Source: Chaenocephalus aceratus (lineage: Eukaryota; Chordata; Actinopteri; Perciformes; Channichthyidae). Taken from it: a stretch of 64,000 nucleotides of DNA. Below the pieces are notes generated by a model, which searched no databases, was not told the origin of the DNA, and saw only the letters and a list, made by a program, of their open reading frames with translations. The stretch is from assembly GCA_023974075.1 (NCBI GenBank), contig CM043800.1, positions 37,796,060 to 37,860,059 on the forward strand, in the 5' to 3' direction. Position numbers and translations under genes: made by a program. Numbering within the stretch: the stretch's first letter is position 1; the number at the start of each line of letters is the position of its first letter. Shown here one piece after another: positions 51,234 to 64,000 of this stretch.

Positions 51234-54200
51234 CTACACGACCTGACTACCCCCGTCTTCTTGCACTAAACATCCGTGGATATCCACCAAGGCCAGCGAC
51301 CGGCTGATTCCCTCCAGAAAGCCCTCGCCTTCAGGGTGTAAATGATCCATGACTTCATCATCATCGAAGCACCAGCCGGACCAGTCCACATTCACTCCGT
51401 CCGGAAAGATGACACTAAAGAGGGAGGAGGGATGGAGTCAAGATTATTTGTATCTTATATCTTTTACTGTGCATTTACTTTCCCTCTGTCTGCTGCGGCA
51501 CATGCTCAGGTTCACAGAACTGCCACTCAGACGTACATTGGATAATGCATTGAAACGTTACACTAAAATGTACATGAACTACATGCTATTTACGTAGCCT
51601 TTCAATCGGGTCATAAGGTATGAACCACCATACATATTACATGGCTTAATTGAATACTCGATTCTGATTGGTCAATTCAGAACAAGTACACGTTGTTAAT
51701 CTACAACAGACGGACCGCTGTCAAGGACTTATTGCCCGTTGTTAAGGACGCTTACATCTGCAGAAAGAAGTTTGGTCGATTTAACTGTATTCAGTTTGGC
51801 TTCGCGTCGGGCTCCTGATCAGCCTGTCGGGCGTTCCCTTCCCCATAATGACCGCGCTGCACATTATGCCCTACATGGTGTTTAGGGGTAGGCCTACTTT
51901 TCATGGGAAAGTATGAAAAATCATCAAATTAGAGCTTGAACATTTGCTATTTGAAAATTTGTTTAGCATAAAAAATTAAAATAGTAATAATTTAAGAAAT
52001 GGTTTTAAATTGAGCGTAGCAAGGGGAGTATCTTATTGAGTTTCTGATGTAAGCAATGCACAATTTAAATTACTTTAGTGTCAAAGTATCCACTCTTTCA
52101 AAGCTAGAGATACATTAATAACCTCATCAAGATGAACCGAGCCCCTTTTATCTCTCGGAAATGTGTTCGCATTAGAAAAACGTTATTCAAATGTTGCGTC
52201 TCATTGGTTTTCCCCTTTGCGGATTAACGTTATTCAAAATGACGCTTGGTAAAACTAACCATGTGGTTGCATTCATCTCAGCCAAAGTTATAATTTAGAA
52301 ACTTTAACGATGCAACTCTTCAGTAACGGTAAGTAATGTACATTTACGATTGATTTGATATTTGCATTTCACCGCTGGTTCTGGAGGCTTTCTGGTGCAC
52401 TTTTAAACATGTATTTGAGAGTTATTGACTATTCAGTGTGTGTCTCTAAATTGGGGTTTTCTATTTTTTGTGTTTTAAAATGTTTTCACATCATGAGGGT
52501 TTTAAGTCTGTGGCTATAAGTATGGTTTTATTATCTCGTGCTTTTACATTCGTTTCTTTTTGTCCTATCGGTTTTGTCTAAATGTATTTATGCTGCTTTT
52601 TGAGGTACAGCACTTTTTAAATGTGCTATATAAACAAAGTTGGATTGGATTAAATTGTTCTTGAAGTATAAGCATCATTAGTTTCACATATTGACCTTTG
52701 ATAGAAGGCATTTGATTGGAAGTGTGTCCTTTGTTTTCCCCTCCGTGGATTGATGAGGTTATCTGAATGACTCTTTGTCAAACTCACCTGTTGGTCTTGT
52801 CGCCTTTGTCTCCGTCCACCAGCTCCTCCTTCCAGCCTTCACTGACGGCCCTCGCTTGGTGTCTCATCAGCTCCACCTCCTCCTCCATCTCTGACTCTCT
52901 GTCTCCGTCGCTCGGAGCGGGCGATGGCGACGGCGTCGTAGAAACCGAGGAAGGAGGAGGAAGATACTTTGCTCTGGAATTAGTCTTTTGCACATGCCTG
53001 GTTCTCTTTAATCCATCTCGGTCTTTGGCTCTCACCAAAAGCTCCTCCAGAGGCGACGGATGACCGTTTGGATTTTCTCTCAAAGGCACATCCTCTATTT
53101 GGGAGGACAGACTGCTGGGAAGTCCGTGTCCTCCTTCGATGATGATGATGTTGGGAATGGACGCACTCCTTTGGGTTTTCACTCGTTTATGGACGTTGTG
53201 ATCGGGGAGCTCGGATTCCGACAGTGTTTGGGGGTCTGGAGAGACTCGATCAGACATGCTCCAGAACATGTCTTCATTGGGCTTCAGGGAGCCGAGCTTC
53301 AGCACCCGGTGTGAGGCAGAGAAAGAAGGGTGAGAGTTTCTCTTCAGGGTGGCGCTTGAATCGGAGAAAAACTCGCTGTTTTTCTGCCCAGGCGTCGGAG
53401 TAGAGGGGGTGTGAGTGATAGCGATAGCGATCGGCCTCCTCCTGCGTAACCCGGGGGATTTTAAATCTTTGGAGAAACCCCAAGCCTGTTTAGGCGTCTC
53501 CACGTCTGCAGACTGGCTGGAGGAACTTCTCCTGGAGTCCTGGTTCACAGACTGGGAATCGGAGTCTCTCCTTGTTGATATGTCTCCTCCTCCTGGTAGT
53601 CTCAAAACCTCAGGCTCCCTCTTGGATATCCCTGGTTGGTTAGGAGGTTGTGAAGTACTTTCTTTGTCCATTGGGTAGTCAACATCTGGATATGAGATGA
53701 CATGTGGTCCATTTGGGTTGAATCTCGATGGTTGCGTTGCAGCGATGTGATTGAAATGATCCAGATTTGGTGCAGAGTACCAGATGGTCCTTTGCCCCGT
53801 TGTCATTGTAGATTCACTTATTCGGTCCTGGTCTTTAGTGTGGATCTGGCCCTGTTCTCGTTTCACTCCCATTTCTATCCATTCATGTTCTTTGACTGTC
53901 TTTTGCCAACTAGCGACACCCTTATTTACAAGTTTATTTTTATTGTCTTTGGCGTGAGGGTGCAGAAAAGATCTGAGAGGATCGTAAGACGCCTCATCGT
54001 CGTCGTCCGCCTCTTTAGACGCCAACAACCCGTTTACTGCACGCGGGATAATGAGTTTCTGAGTCAGCTCCTCCACAAAAGATTCTCGTTTTGATTTCGT
54101 AACAGATTGTTCTTCCGTCTCCGAATCCTCCGCCTTGACTTCGGTGCCAGGTGTGGCTTCCTGCAGCTGGATTTTCCAGTTTTGCCGTTGTCTTTTGCTC

Positions 54201-57200
54201 TCGGTCTGCCTCAGGGTCCTCAGGGTTTCCTGGCAATGAATCAAAACCAATAAACAATGAGCATGTTATTCTGTTTCATATAACAATACTAAGAGCTCTT
54301 TAAATTGGTGCTAAACCAACATGCTAACATGCTAACATGCTAACATGCTTACAATGATGTCAACCTGTCAATGGTAAGCAGGTTGAATATTAACAATGTT
54401 TAGCCTAGCTTAGTACAGCTGAAGTTTAAGGGAATATTATTTGTCAAATACCAGGGTGTTTGACAACATTGAAATGCAGATGTGTTCATGGTGGTGGAGG
54501 GAAATTTAGGGTGGTCGCCAAAATTAGTAGGGTCCATCCTCTGGGGACCATGTACATACTTTCATGGCAATTTATCCAATAGTTGCCTACGTATTTCAGA
54601 GCAGAGAAAAGTGTTGTGCAGACATTCATTTACCAGACCAACAACACCCTTACGGCCCGTCCACACAGCGGCGTGCGTTGAAAGCTTCACCATTCACTTT
54701 GAATGGGGTGACGTCACTTTTCGCCAAACTGCATTGTGGGAAGCGGAGCGTTGCTGGCGTGGCTCGCTGCAAAAGTTGAGCAATGTTCAACTTTTGAAGC
54801 CTCGGCAGAAGCGTCAGCCAATCGAATCATATGCCAGTACAAGCTCTAGCCAATCAAACCGCTGCTTGTGTGTCAGGGGCGGGAGATTCATGTGATTGGT
54901 TGTTGGTCGAGTTTCAGACACGCCCCCCGGCAAGCTTCAACGCACGCCGCTGTGTGGACGGGCCGTTAATACCATGATTTTAAACACATTTGTTCAGAAC
55001 TGTCAGTATTTACCTTGGCCTGCTCGATGGTGGACACCCATGATGAGCATCTCTCTGAAGTGCTGGCTACAAACAAGTAGATGTTCATAGCACTGCGAAG
55101 CTCGCCCACCTCGACCAGGACGAATGAACCTGAGAGAGGAAGAGCAGGAGGAAGGATTATGGGATCTGTAATATATTACAGAATCTAACTGTCTCTTGGA
55201 GAGGGTGACTCACAGCCGTCTTTCAGTGCGATGCAGTGCGTTCTGTCGAGGGCCAGAGGAGGGCGAACTACCTTCAGACACTCGCCCTTCTTCTGGACTT
55301 TGGTCATGAGGAGCACATCGGAGAAAAGTAGAGCCACCACCTCCAGCTGCACCGGGAAACAAGGGGAGGTTAAAAACAGTAATGACTATACTGTTTTTTA
55401 TCAATATATTACAGGTCTCAGATATATACAGAGCCTGTCTCTGATTGGCTGAAACACCAAACAGATCATTGCAGCATTACCCATAATCCCCTCTGTTTCA
55501 GCCCTGTTTCAAAAGTGTTGATTCTCTGTCTGAGAGATATTTGGTTTAAAAGAACTCAATGGTGCTCTAGGAGGAGATTCAGGTGATAAGGGGGGGGGGG
55601 GGGGTTACCTTGGTTGCTGATTGGCTAATGGTTACACAAGACAAAACATCGTCATGACATCATAAAGTGGCCAAAATCTGATCAGCTCATTTTCAGACAG
55701 GTTTTTATAGAAATTGATCAAAAAGAGAGAGAATCTTTGTTCCTGAAACTTTCAGAGTCTCTTTCCACAGAGGGGACACATGTTGATGTAGAAGAGACAT
55801 GGAGAAGAGGGGACACATGTTGATGTAGAAGAGACATGAAGAAGAGGGGACACATGTTGATGTAGAGAGACATGGAGAAGAGGGGACACATGATGTAGAA
55901 GAGACATGAAGAAGAGACATGGAGAAGAAGGGGACACATGTTGATGTAGAAGAGACATGGAGAAGAGGGGACACATGTTTTGTAGAAGAGACATGAAGAA
56001 GAGGGGACACATGTTTGTGTAGAAGAGACATGAAAGAAGGGGACACGTGTTTGATGTAAAAGAGACATGAAGAAGACACGTGTTGATGTAGAAGAGACAT
56101 GAAGAAGAGGGGACACATGTTGATGTAGAAGAGACATGGAGAAGAGGGGACACATGTTTGTTAGAAGAGACATGAAGAAGAGGGGACACATGTTTGTGTA
56201 TAGAAGAGACATGAAGAAGAGGGGACACGTGTTGATGTAGAAGAGACATGAAGAAGAGGGGACACATGTTGATGTAGAAGAGACATGAAGAAGAGGGGAC
56301 ACATGTTGATGTAGAAGAGACATGAAGAAGAGGGGACACATGTTGATGTGGAAGAGACATGAAGAAGTGGATTTTGCATAATAGGTGACCTGTAAGAGAT
56401 GGATTTTAATGGTCAGTCACTGAGCTCTCACCTTGTTGTCTCGTCTCCCCCGAATCTTCAGGTTGTCCTCCAGCAGCAGCTTACGGACCGCCTGAGGACT
56501 GACGCCTCTGATGGGGCACGTGAGGTCAAACTGGCAGAACTTTTGGACATGCTGCGAGTAGAAAAGCATGTTTGAGGTGTAATAGGAATATATACCGTTC
56601 AGTTTGGTTCAGGAAGGGGAAACGGTGAAATGTTACCTTGTCCACGTCTTCATTGATTCCCTCCACCTCGTAGCCCTCCACCCGCTGAGCGGAGATGCTG
56701 AGAGCGAGTTCCTCGTCTTTCCGCTTCAGGTAGTCATTGATGCTCTCCAAGAAAGTGTTCACACCGGATAACTGTGGAGGAGCATGGGAAGATGGAGATG
56801 TAATCTTGCAGAAAGGAATGTTTGTTTGCCAATTCAAGAGGGATATATATAGAAAAGGCTTAACCTCAAACTTTACCCAGGCTAAGTGGATATGACACTC
56901 ATTTCAGATATAGATGACATCTCAGTGTTTCCCACAGAATTGTATTCTATTTGTGGGGGCACCGCACAAAAAAGAAAAGCCAAAGGCCCCTTAACCTATT
57001 CGGGTGGTCCACGCATCCACCCCCCTCAAATAAGATAATACATGCGAGTTCATGGCTGTAGACAACGTTCTTGTTGCCCTGTGTTGCGTTAATGAGTGAG
57101 ACACACCGGAGTTGAGGATCTGTGGGGTTTATTCTCCCAAAATATAATTTAGGCATTTAGCAGACGCCTCATTCCAAAGCGATTTACAATGACCTGAGGG

Positions 57201-60200
57201 ACATTCTCCTGGAGTAACCGAGGGCTAAGTGCCTTACTCAAGGGCAAGTGGTGTTCCAGGCAGGATTTGAACTCGCAACCTTCCGATCATCAGCCCACCT
57301 CACTATCCATTAGACCACCAAACAAATAAAAAATAATTAAAAAAAAGAATAATAATATATTTTTTTATGAGCACACGGACCGCCACAATTAAATATCGTC
57401 CGCCACAAATAAATCAATGTATGGGAAACACTGCATCTGTGACAAGTGGTTTCACTTCTGAGCCACAACGTAGGCTTCTTGTACTATGCCTTTTAAAAGC
57501 TAATACAAGTTCTGGAGGCATTGATATTTGGAAATTCTGATATTAAAGGAGCCCCGGTTTCAAAAGGGAAGATAAGCCTTTCTTTAGCCTCGTCATATTT
57601 GGAACATGTCTTTAGGAAATGTCACTGCTGTAAGGACACTAGGAGCAGGTTATGTAATGATTATCTTGAAGTGAGAAGCATTGCTCGTCAGTAGGAGTTT
57701 TGCTGCTTAGCATAACACAATAAATGTTGCTGAATTGAACAGCGTTGATATTTTAAAAGTTCATATTTTACTTAGGGAATATATTTAGAATATATTTTAC
57801 CTTGAGCTAACTTTACCGAGGCTAATTCATTATGAATGGTTACATGATTGTATAAAAGAAATACATAACTTAAAGATATCGAGGACACAGAGAAGGAGGT
57901 GCTTTTATATCTGAGTGCATAAGGGGTACAATGAACATTTACACTTTAACATACAAGATCAGTTTTTTTATTGCAGCTATTCCCTCCGTATTCACAAAGT
58001 GTTCAATATAACAAGATATACGTTGATATTGAGAGAGAAAGAAGAGGCATTGACCTACTACAGCAGGGGTGGCCAACCCGCGGCTCTCGAGCCGCATGCG
58101 GCTCTTTGCCTAGTTTCATGCGGCTCTTCAGTTCATATCGAATTTTAGATGTGTGAGTTTGGGGGAGAGACACTGACTCCTGACTAGTGTTGCACGGTGT
58201 ACCGATACTTGAAAGCTATACCGCGATACTCTGCCGTTAAAAACGTTACGATTCCTCCGTTTCATTAGTATCGGTACTTTAAGAATGACGGGGGAAAGTA
58301 CTCCGGTGAGAAAGCGCTGTTTTAATAAAAGCCGTGTGTGTTCAGCGCTCTGCTTCCACCCCCTGCACTGCAGCCGTGCCTGCAGTCCCTCCCTCTCAAG
58401 CACGCTCTAAGTCCCTCCCTCTCTCGTGCACGCGCTAGCTGCCAGAGCATGTGAGAAAACGAGAAGCACGGCTGCAAGTGGGAGTGCAACTGCCGCTGCG
58501 CCTCGGCTTGTTGACAAAAAAGACGCCAGAAGCGAAATTTGGAAGTATTTTAGCTATATCTCTGACAGTGAGGGCAAGCCTACGGACACCACGAGGCCTG
58601 TCTGTGAGAAATGTATTAATTTTATGTAATACGAATTCTTGTCATTTATTTTATTTATTGTTCTCATTGTTTAAAAGTTTGTGTTATGGTTATGGTTCTG
58701 GTGTGAAATAAAGCACAATAATTACATTTAAGACTGTTTCCCTCTTTTTAGGAAAAGTATCGAAAAAGAATCGGAATCGCAATTCTTGACTTGGTATCGA
58801 AACCAAAATGTTGGTATCGTGACAACACTACTCCTGACAGTTAAACCTGATATTTAGTAGGTCTGTTAAGTATCGAATGCTGATAATTCTGACGTAATTT
58901 GGCCGGTCAAAGTTGTTTGGGCTCGGATAAAATCGCGTCTAATTTTGATGTGGCCCAAGAGCCAATCACAATAATACCTGCGATGCAGTGAACCAATCAC
59001 CTTTGAGGGGGGGGGGAACCTATCGTTGATTAAACACTATCCAGTGTTTCCCCTACCATTGTCTTGGAGGGGCGCTGCGCCCCGCCAACGGAGCCCCGCG
59101 CTCCCCCTGAAATTCAAGGTGTTTAAAAAAAAATATATATATATATTATTTAATTTTTTTAAATATATGTAGCACTAAATTGCAAATAATCTATGACTAC
59201 TGTCACTTTTCACATTGAACATGTGCTCTTTTATTAAATAAACTAAACGCTTTCATCTTAAATTGGAGTTTAGTGTTTTTGACCCTAAGATGCATTAATC
59301 AATAACAATAATCCACAGCTCCTCTCTCTGCTCCAGAGGATTTAAAACATATATATCCCAATGCCACAAAATGCATCAGTGACGTGGTTGAAATCTTGTC
59401 TCCAGAAAACAAAAAATTGAAACAAGCGGTATCAGTGACTGTGTGTTTGATGTGGCTCTTTGCAGTAGCATAGCAAACATGTGGCTCTTAACCTCTGACT
59501 GGTTGGCCACCCCTGTACTACAGCTACATACTGCTTTAAATGAAAGATATCCTTTGAAATGACTAACTCTCATGGGATGGATGATCAGGTGGGGTTTCTC
59601 ACCATGCCTCTGAGTGTGCTGCACATGAGGGTCCTGCGTGTTCTTCAGCACGGCTTTGAGCAAGCAGAGGATACGTGGTGATCCTCTGGTGGGGTTTGGC
59701 CTGCATGTCCCCGAGACGCATCCGCTCACACTTGGGGTGAGTCTCCACCCACTGCAGGAAGCACGGGAAACAGGCCTGAGGTCAGTGACTGATTGCAACT
59801 TGTTTAATTATAAAGACTGTGCACTTGGCAGGTCTTCATTGAGGGGTTCGTTCACCCGACACTAGTGTACTTTTTCAGGCTCATATTAATAAACCGTGCA
59901 CCTTTAACATCGCTCCGCTTCTTGACTCGCACGTTAAAAACCGTCCAAACATTCGCCGATTTATTTACTTCTTCCATCAAATTAAACAAATGATCAGTGT
60001 AACGTACTACAATGTAAATACGGTACCGATTCCCCGTTCTGTGTTGAAGACATTTCAATAACAGCTGATCCTCTAATCAGAATATTTAACCAACTACAAT
60101 TCATAAATCGAAAGAATATATTAAGACCTAAATTAATTAGAACATTGTCATTAGTATCAACACAAAAATGGCTCCAACATCTTCAGTAACCGAAATTACT

Positions 60201-61705
60201 CAGAAGTTGGTTTGAAGTACTTCCTATTCAAAAATAAGTGAGTTTCTAATTACTTAATACTATCTTTGCTGTGTGGTCTGTGGATTCATCCGACGATACA
60301 CAAGCATTACTTTCTATTAACATCTGCAGTAAGTCGTTTATTTTAATTGTTAATTCAATATATTTGATCAGTTGTAGACAAAAGCCTTTTCTCATCCGTA
60401 GTACCGTGGTCAAAGACTAACATCTGAAAGCTTTGGAAGATAAAACCATGTCTATCAACTCTAACCCACTAAAGGGGGCCGAGTGAGATGTTTTTGTTTT
60501 GTTCGATTTGGATGAGCGGACCCCTTTTTTAAAACGCCCACCACGTTTCCCTGCTAAAATGTCTCTTTTACTGTTAAACTCAAAATATGTCACCTCCCAC
60601 TCGGGTTCACACGTGTGGTCGTATGACATAAGTGAAACAGCAAGTGTTAAATAAAACACATGAATACAGTAAAGGCCGTGTTTCCAGGGGTTGTTTATCT
60701 ACGCACTTCATATATATATATACCTTTGTTCATAGTCGTTTTAGTAGTAGTGATATTTTACAGTGTATTCTGATTTATTCTGTACATTGTTTATTGTGCC
60801 CTATATATATATATATATGGTATATATATAGGTTTATTTTCACATGTTATCATGTGCAATGCCTTGTGTACATGCTGCCGTAACTAACAATTTCCCAATT
60901 TGGCATCAATTAAGTCTTATGTCTGATCTTATACTTCAGTAACTATTCCTATACACGTCCTGTGCTCAGTGGTGTGAGCAAGAAACCATGTAAGGCTTTG
61001 TTCAATGTAAATACTGCTTTATTTTTATTTATTTAGTGTTCTTAAAATAGTTCTCTATCTGTGTTTTTTAATTTTGTGTTTTACTTTTAGTATGCACCCA
61101 CGACACCCACGTCAAATTCCTCGTACGTGTCAACCTACCTGGTGATAAACCTGCTTCTGATTCTGAATAAGTCTGATCAATCATTTGGAGAAAAAATGTT
61201 GTTGTGAAAAGTGTTTGCGCCCACGACGTTACGAAACAATTCAAACGACCACAGCGTCACCTTTAATAACACAGCTGTTAGTCATTGCATGGAATCTCAA
61301 TCGTGTTGCAATCACTGTTAATAATGAGGTTTGTGTGGGAGAGAATTGTGTGATGTGTGTGTGTGTGTGTGGTGTGTGTGTGTGTGTGTGTGTTGTGTGA
61401 GGCCTAGCATTACAATACTTGTGGGGGACCTAAATCACAAGCACTTTGAATCGCCACGTGCTGAAAAGTGCTATATAAATAAAATTGCCTTGCCTAAATC
61501 TGTTTACAAAGTCACGTGTGGGGACTCGCCTCCCTTATGGGGACAAAATGGAGGTCCCCATGAGGGGCATCAATTAACTTTAGGGTGAAGACTTGGTTAG
61601 GTAAGGGTTAGGGTTAGGCATGTGTTGGTTATGATTAAGGTTAGGATAAGTCTCCAGGAAATGCATGTAAGTCAATGTAATGTCCCCTGAAGTGATGTAT
61701 ACATG

Positions 61706-61778
<73 letters not shown>

Positions 61779-62334
61779 ATGCTCAGTCTGTAAGGACTCG
61801 GCCTAGCACCCTCAATGAGTTTGATCATGAAAGTAAATTTTGTGAATAGAAAGTGTTAAGGCTGGTAGACGACAATTATGTTTTCATTGTTTCTTTGAGT
61901 TCATCTTGTTTGCATAATAAATAACAAGATAATTTAAAAAAGGGACTCGGCCTGGGAACCAAAGGGTCGCCGGTTCTCATCCCGATAGGACCAAAAGTAA
62001 TAAGAAGTGTGGACTGGAAGCTGGAGAGGTGCCAGTTGAGCAAGGCAACCGAACCCCCAGCTGCTCTGGACGCCACTTCTGCCACCTTTCCGGTCCTGCG
62101 TGTGGTTCCGTTTGTGCACGTTTATCCTCTGTACTGTACATCAAGCCTGTGTGTGTACATGTGTAACACAACAGAGTGATAAGAGTCCTTTGGGGACTAA
62201 TACAGTATGTCTTCTTCTCACCTGGACGAAGGTGTGGAAGTGTGGGGTTGCTCTCCATCTGCCTGCGTGTGAACTCCAGGTTGTTCTCCTCCTCCCAACA
62301 GTAGTGGCTGATAGGAGAAGAAGCGCTCAGGGAA
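51234..62334 (-). CDS. plekhg6: DH-PH Rho guanine-nucleotide exchange factor, PLEKHG6-like, 5'-partial
   Basis: Activator of Rho-family GTPases. Exons in transcript order: 62222..62334, 59603..59751, 56637..56771, 56432..56551, 55214..55346, 55014..55129, 52788..54229, 51234..51414. The first three give the DH domain (CWEEENNLEFTRRQMESNP, MRLGDMQAKPHQRIT, VNTFLESINDYLKRKDEEL), the next three the PH domain (LEVVALLFSDVLLMTKVQKK, AMNIYLFVASTSERCSSW). A 1.4-kb exon encodes a long polar, Ser/Pro-rich tail, and a last exon ends EDGGSQVV. If the AG/gtgagt donor at 52787 were not used, a TGA would follow immediately; the final exon is preferred because its phase fits. Indels are inferred near 62293 and 62238 (extra C) and in 59603..59751 (extra T, two bases missing). 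Upstream exons lie right of the window. PLEKHG5/7 are relatives; the neighbourhood favours G6. Confidence 0.8.
54653..54965. mobile_element. Harbinger-type MITE
   Basis: Long inverted ends CGGCCCGTCCACACAGCGGC and complement, flanked by TTA on both sides (54650-54652, 54966-54968), as expected for PIF/Harbinger TWA duplications. In a plekhg6 intron. Confidence 0.8.
55772..56366. repeat. 34-bp minisatellite array
   Basis: About 17 units of gaagaggggacacatgttg then atgtagaagagacat, some units shortened. Flanks (ccaaaatctgatcagctcat on the left, ttttgcataataggtgacct on the right) match the GTTAAAGG MITE family, so the array is an expansion inside one. In a plekhg6 intron; a (G)n run lies near 55590. 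Confidence 0.9.
57150..57322 (-). mobile_element. tRNA-derived SINE, reverse orientation
   Basis: The minus strand begins gtggtctaatggatagtgag (A-box-like) and has GCGAGTTCAAATCCTGCC (B-box-like), then a tail related to aaatcgctttggaatgaggc. In a plekhg6 intron. Confidence 0.75.
58064..59515. mobile_element. 1.45-kb hAT-type element hosting another hAT
   Basis: Perfect 15-bp inverted ends CAGGGGTGGCCAACC and perfect 8-bp duplication TACTACAG (58056-58063, 59516-59523). Contains the nested element at 58185-58830. In a plekhg6 intron. Confidence 0.93.
58185..58830 (+). mobile_element. Nested hAT-type element with BED-finger remnant
   Basis: Ends TAGTGTTGCACGGTGTACC and (complement) TAGTGTTGTCACGATACC with perfect 8-bp duplication CTCCTGAC (58177-58184, 58831-58838). 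Plus-strand 58500-58626 encodes SEIWKYFSYISDSEGK and CEKC, the start of a ZBED/hAT BED zinc finger; the rest of the transposase is gone. Confidence 0.9.
61088..61170 (+). repeat. LINE 3' end with ctgatt repeats
   Basis: tgcacccacgacacccacgtc to ataaacctgcttctgattctgaat is the usual 3' terminus of a vertebrate LINE ending in short ATTCTG repeats. Confidence 0.55.
61353..61397. repeat. (TG)n microsatellite
   Basis: TG tract in a plekhg6 intron. A second lies at 61707-61771. Confidence 0.95.
61707..61771. repeat. (TG)n microsatellite
   Basis: TG tract interrupted by tatgtgtat. Confidence 0.95.
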
Positions 62335-63220
62335 CTGGAGACAAACAAAAAGAGGATTATTAATTGGTAATGTGAGAAAACCACCATTACATATATTTAC
62401 TAACCTACTTTCTTACTAACTTACTTACTTTCTTTCTTACTTTCTTACTAACTTATTTATGTGGATTTAATCTTTAAGCTAACATTGAAAGTAAGTCATT
62501 CCTGCATTCAAAATGTTACCAATACAGGGGTCACTGCATGTGTTAAAAAAGCACAACACACACAAACCTCTGACCAAACTGAGGACAAGTTGCATTGTGG
62601 GTAAAGTATGTAGAAAGAAAAAGAGTATATGGAATAAAAAAGAAGATTTCTCTGGTTCTGCTTGAATTTAGATGTTTTTTTGTAAAACTGTCCATCAATG
62701 TCAGTGCAATGTCAAACACACGTAGTATTCTCTAGTTATATGAATTTGCCGGGACTGATTTGTGGATTTATTACAATCAGCATGACTCTTACGAGATCCT
62801 CTGAGAAAAAAACCCCTAAAGATCACTTCTAATGTATTTTAAGTGTAGAGACTCGAGACCCTTTTAAAACCGAAATCTGTGACATCAAAAGAAAAAACTA
62901 AATCTAGTTTTGAGCTGAGGAAATTGCTCAGAATACCGAATACCGAATAAATGTCTGAAGAATTGAACAGGTGACTTTTAACCTGTTAAGCCCGGCAGCC
63001 CGGCGCTTTTTTTCTCACGAAACTGTGTCTCAGGCTTTTAACATTTAACAACCTATTAATGTGTCATACCCACTTAACGGGAAGAGACTCAGCTAACTGA
63101 CTGATATGAACAATGTTTAGCTAAACGAAACACAAGGGTAATACCAAGCCTCTGAATTAGCACTAAGCGGAAAAAAATGCTAACGCACTTAGCACAGAAC
63201 TCACGGTAGAAATATTGTAT
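62335..63220. other. Presumed plekhg6 intron
   Basis: A TTAC/TTTC-rich stretch near 62395-62460, then AT-rich sequence without exons I can recognise on either strand. Confidence 0.4.
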
Positions 63221-64000
63221 TACTTGTACTTTCTACTTCTTACATGTTGAACTCAAATACCTGTACTTTCTACTTCTCACATGTTGAACTCAAATACCTG
63301 TACTTTCTACTTCTTACATGTTGAACACAAATACCTGTACTTTCTACTTCTCACATGTTGAACCCAAATACCTGTACTTTCTACTTCTTACATGTTGAAC
63401 CCAAATACCTGTACTTTCTACTTCTTACATGTTGAACTCAAATACCTGTACTTTCTACTTCTTACATGTTGAACTCAAATACCTGTACTTTCTACTTCTT
63501 ACATGTTGAACTCAAATACCTGTACTTTCTACTTCTCACATGTTGAACACAAATACCTGTACTTTCTACTTCTCACATGTTGAACACAAATTACCTGTAC
63601 TTTCTACTTCTCACATGTTGAACACAAATACCTGTACTTTCTACTTCTCACATGTTGAACTCAAATACCTGTACTTTCTACTTCTTACATGTTGAACTCA
63701 AATACCTGTACTTTCTACTTCTCACATGTTGAACACAAATACCTGTACTTTCTACTTCTTACATGTTGAACTCAAATACCTGTACTTTCTACTTCTTACA
63801 TGTTGAACTCAAATACCTGTACTTTCTACTTCTTACATGTTGAACACAAATACCTGTACTTTCTACTTCTTACATGTTGAACTCAAATACCTGTACTTTC
63901 TACTTCTTACATGTTGAACACAAATACCTGTACTTTCTACTTCTTACATGTTGAACTCAAATACCTGTACTTTCTACTTCTTACATGTTGAACTCAAATA
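63221..64000. repeat. 37-bp minisatellite, second locus, runs off the window
   Basis: About 21 units of the same 37-bp family as 10915-12392, more uniform, with a tctcac variant of ttcttac in many units. No hAT end is visible because the array continues past the window. Confidence 0.95.

Noticed and set aside
52767..54094. Plus-strand openings opposite the 1.4-kb exon
   Set aside because: Shadows of the plekhg6 tail exon, which has the better splice sites and phase.
55705..56379. About 200-residue repetitive open frames on the minus strand
   Set aside because: Translation of the 34-bp minisatellite; open in all three frames, which indicates low stop density rather than coding.

Overview
This is a piece of a teleost (ray-finned fish) nuclear genome. 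Genes are split into short exons with GT/AG introns, much of the DNA is small DNA transposons (MITEs), tRNA-derived SINEs, LINE tails, (TG)n/(CA)n tracts and minisatellites, and every recognisable protein is a vertebrate one. I cannot name the species.

Seven protein genes can be supported. From left to right: c1r (+, first complement component protease, 5' end cut off by the window), tapbpl (+, tapasin-related MHC-I peptide editor), vamp1 (-, synaptic R-SNARE), mrpl51 (-, mitochondrial ribosomal protein), an apolipoprotein A-IV/A-I/E-family gene (-), lag3 (+, inhibitory CD4-like receptor) and plekhg6 (-, DH-PH RhoGEF, 5' end beyond the right edge). From general knowledge, the human orthologues of all except the apolipoprotein lie in chromosome 12p13.31, so this looks like a compact, reshuffled version of that neighbourhood. 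The genes do not form a pathway, but c1r, tapbpl and lag3 are all immune genes.

Two tail-to-tail pairs (tapbpl/vamp1 and lag3/plekhg6) have opposing AATAAA signals only 22-23 bp apart. Between genes and in introns are eight hAT-type elements with recognisable terminal repeats and 8-bp target duplications, five of them perfect and one nested in another. There are also two piggyBac-type MITEs in TTAA, a mariner-type MITE, a Harbinger-type MITE, a large snap-back element and several dispersed repeat pairs in opposite orientation. Four minisatellite arrays (33-bp, 37-bp, 34-bp, and the 37-bp family again at the right edge) seem to be expansions of MITE interiors. The clearest is a 2.0-kb hAT element in a tapbpl intron with perfect 8-bp duplications and about 40 copies of a 37-bp unit inside.

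Many conserved exons carry one-base insertions or deletions, often in G or C runs (tapbpl, vamp1, apolipoprotein, lag3, plekhg6). Intron phases fit only if the indels are discounted. Because even vamp1 is affected, consensus error of a long-read assembly is more likely than decay of five genes. c1r and mrpl51 read cleanly.
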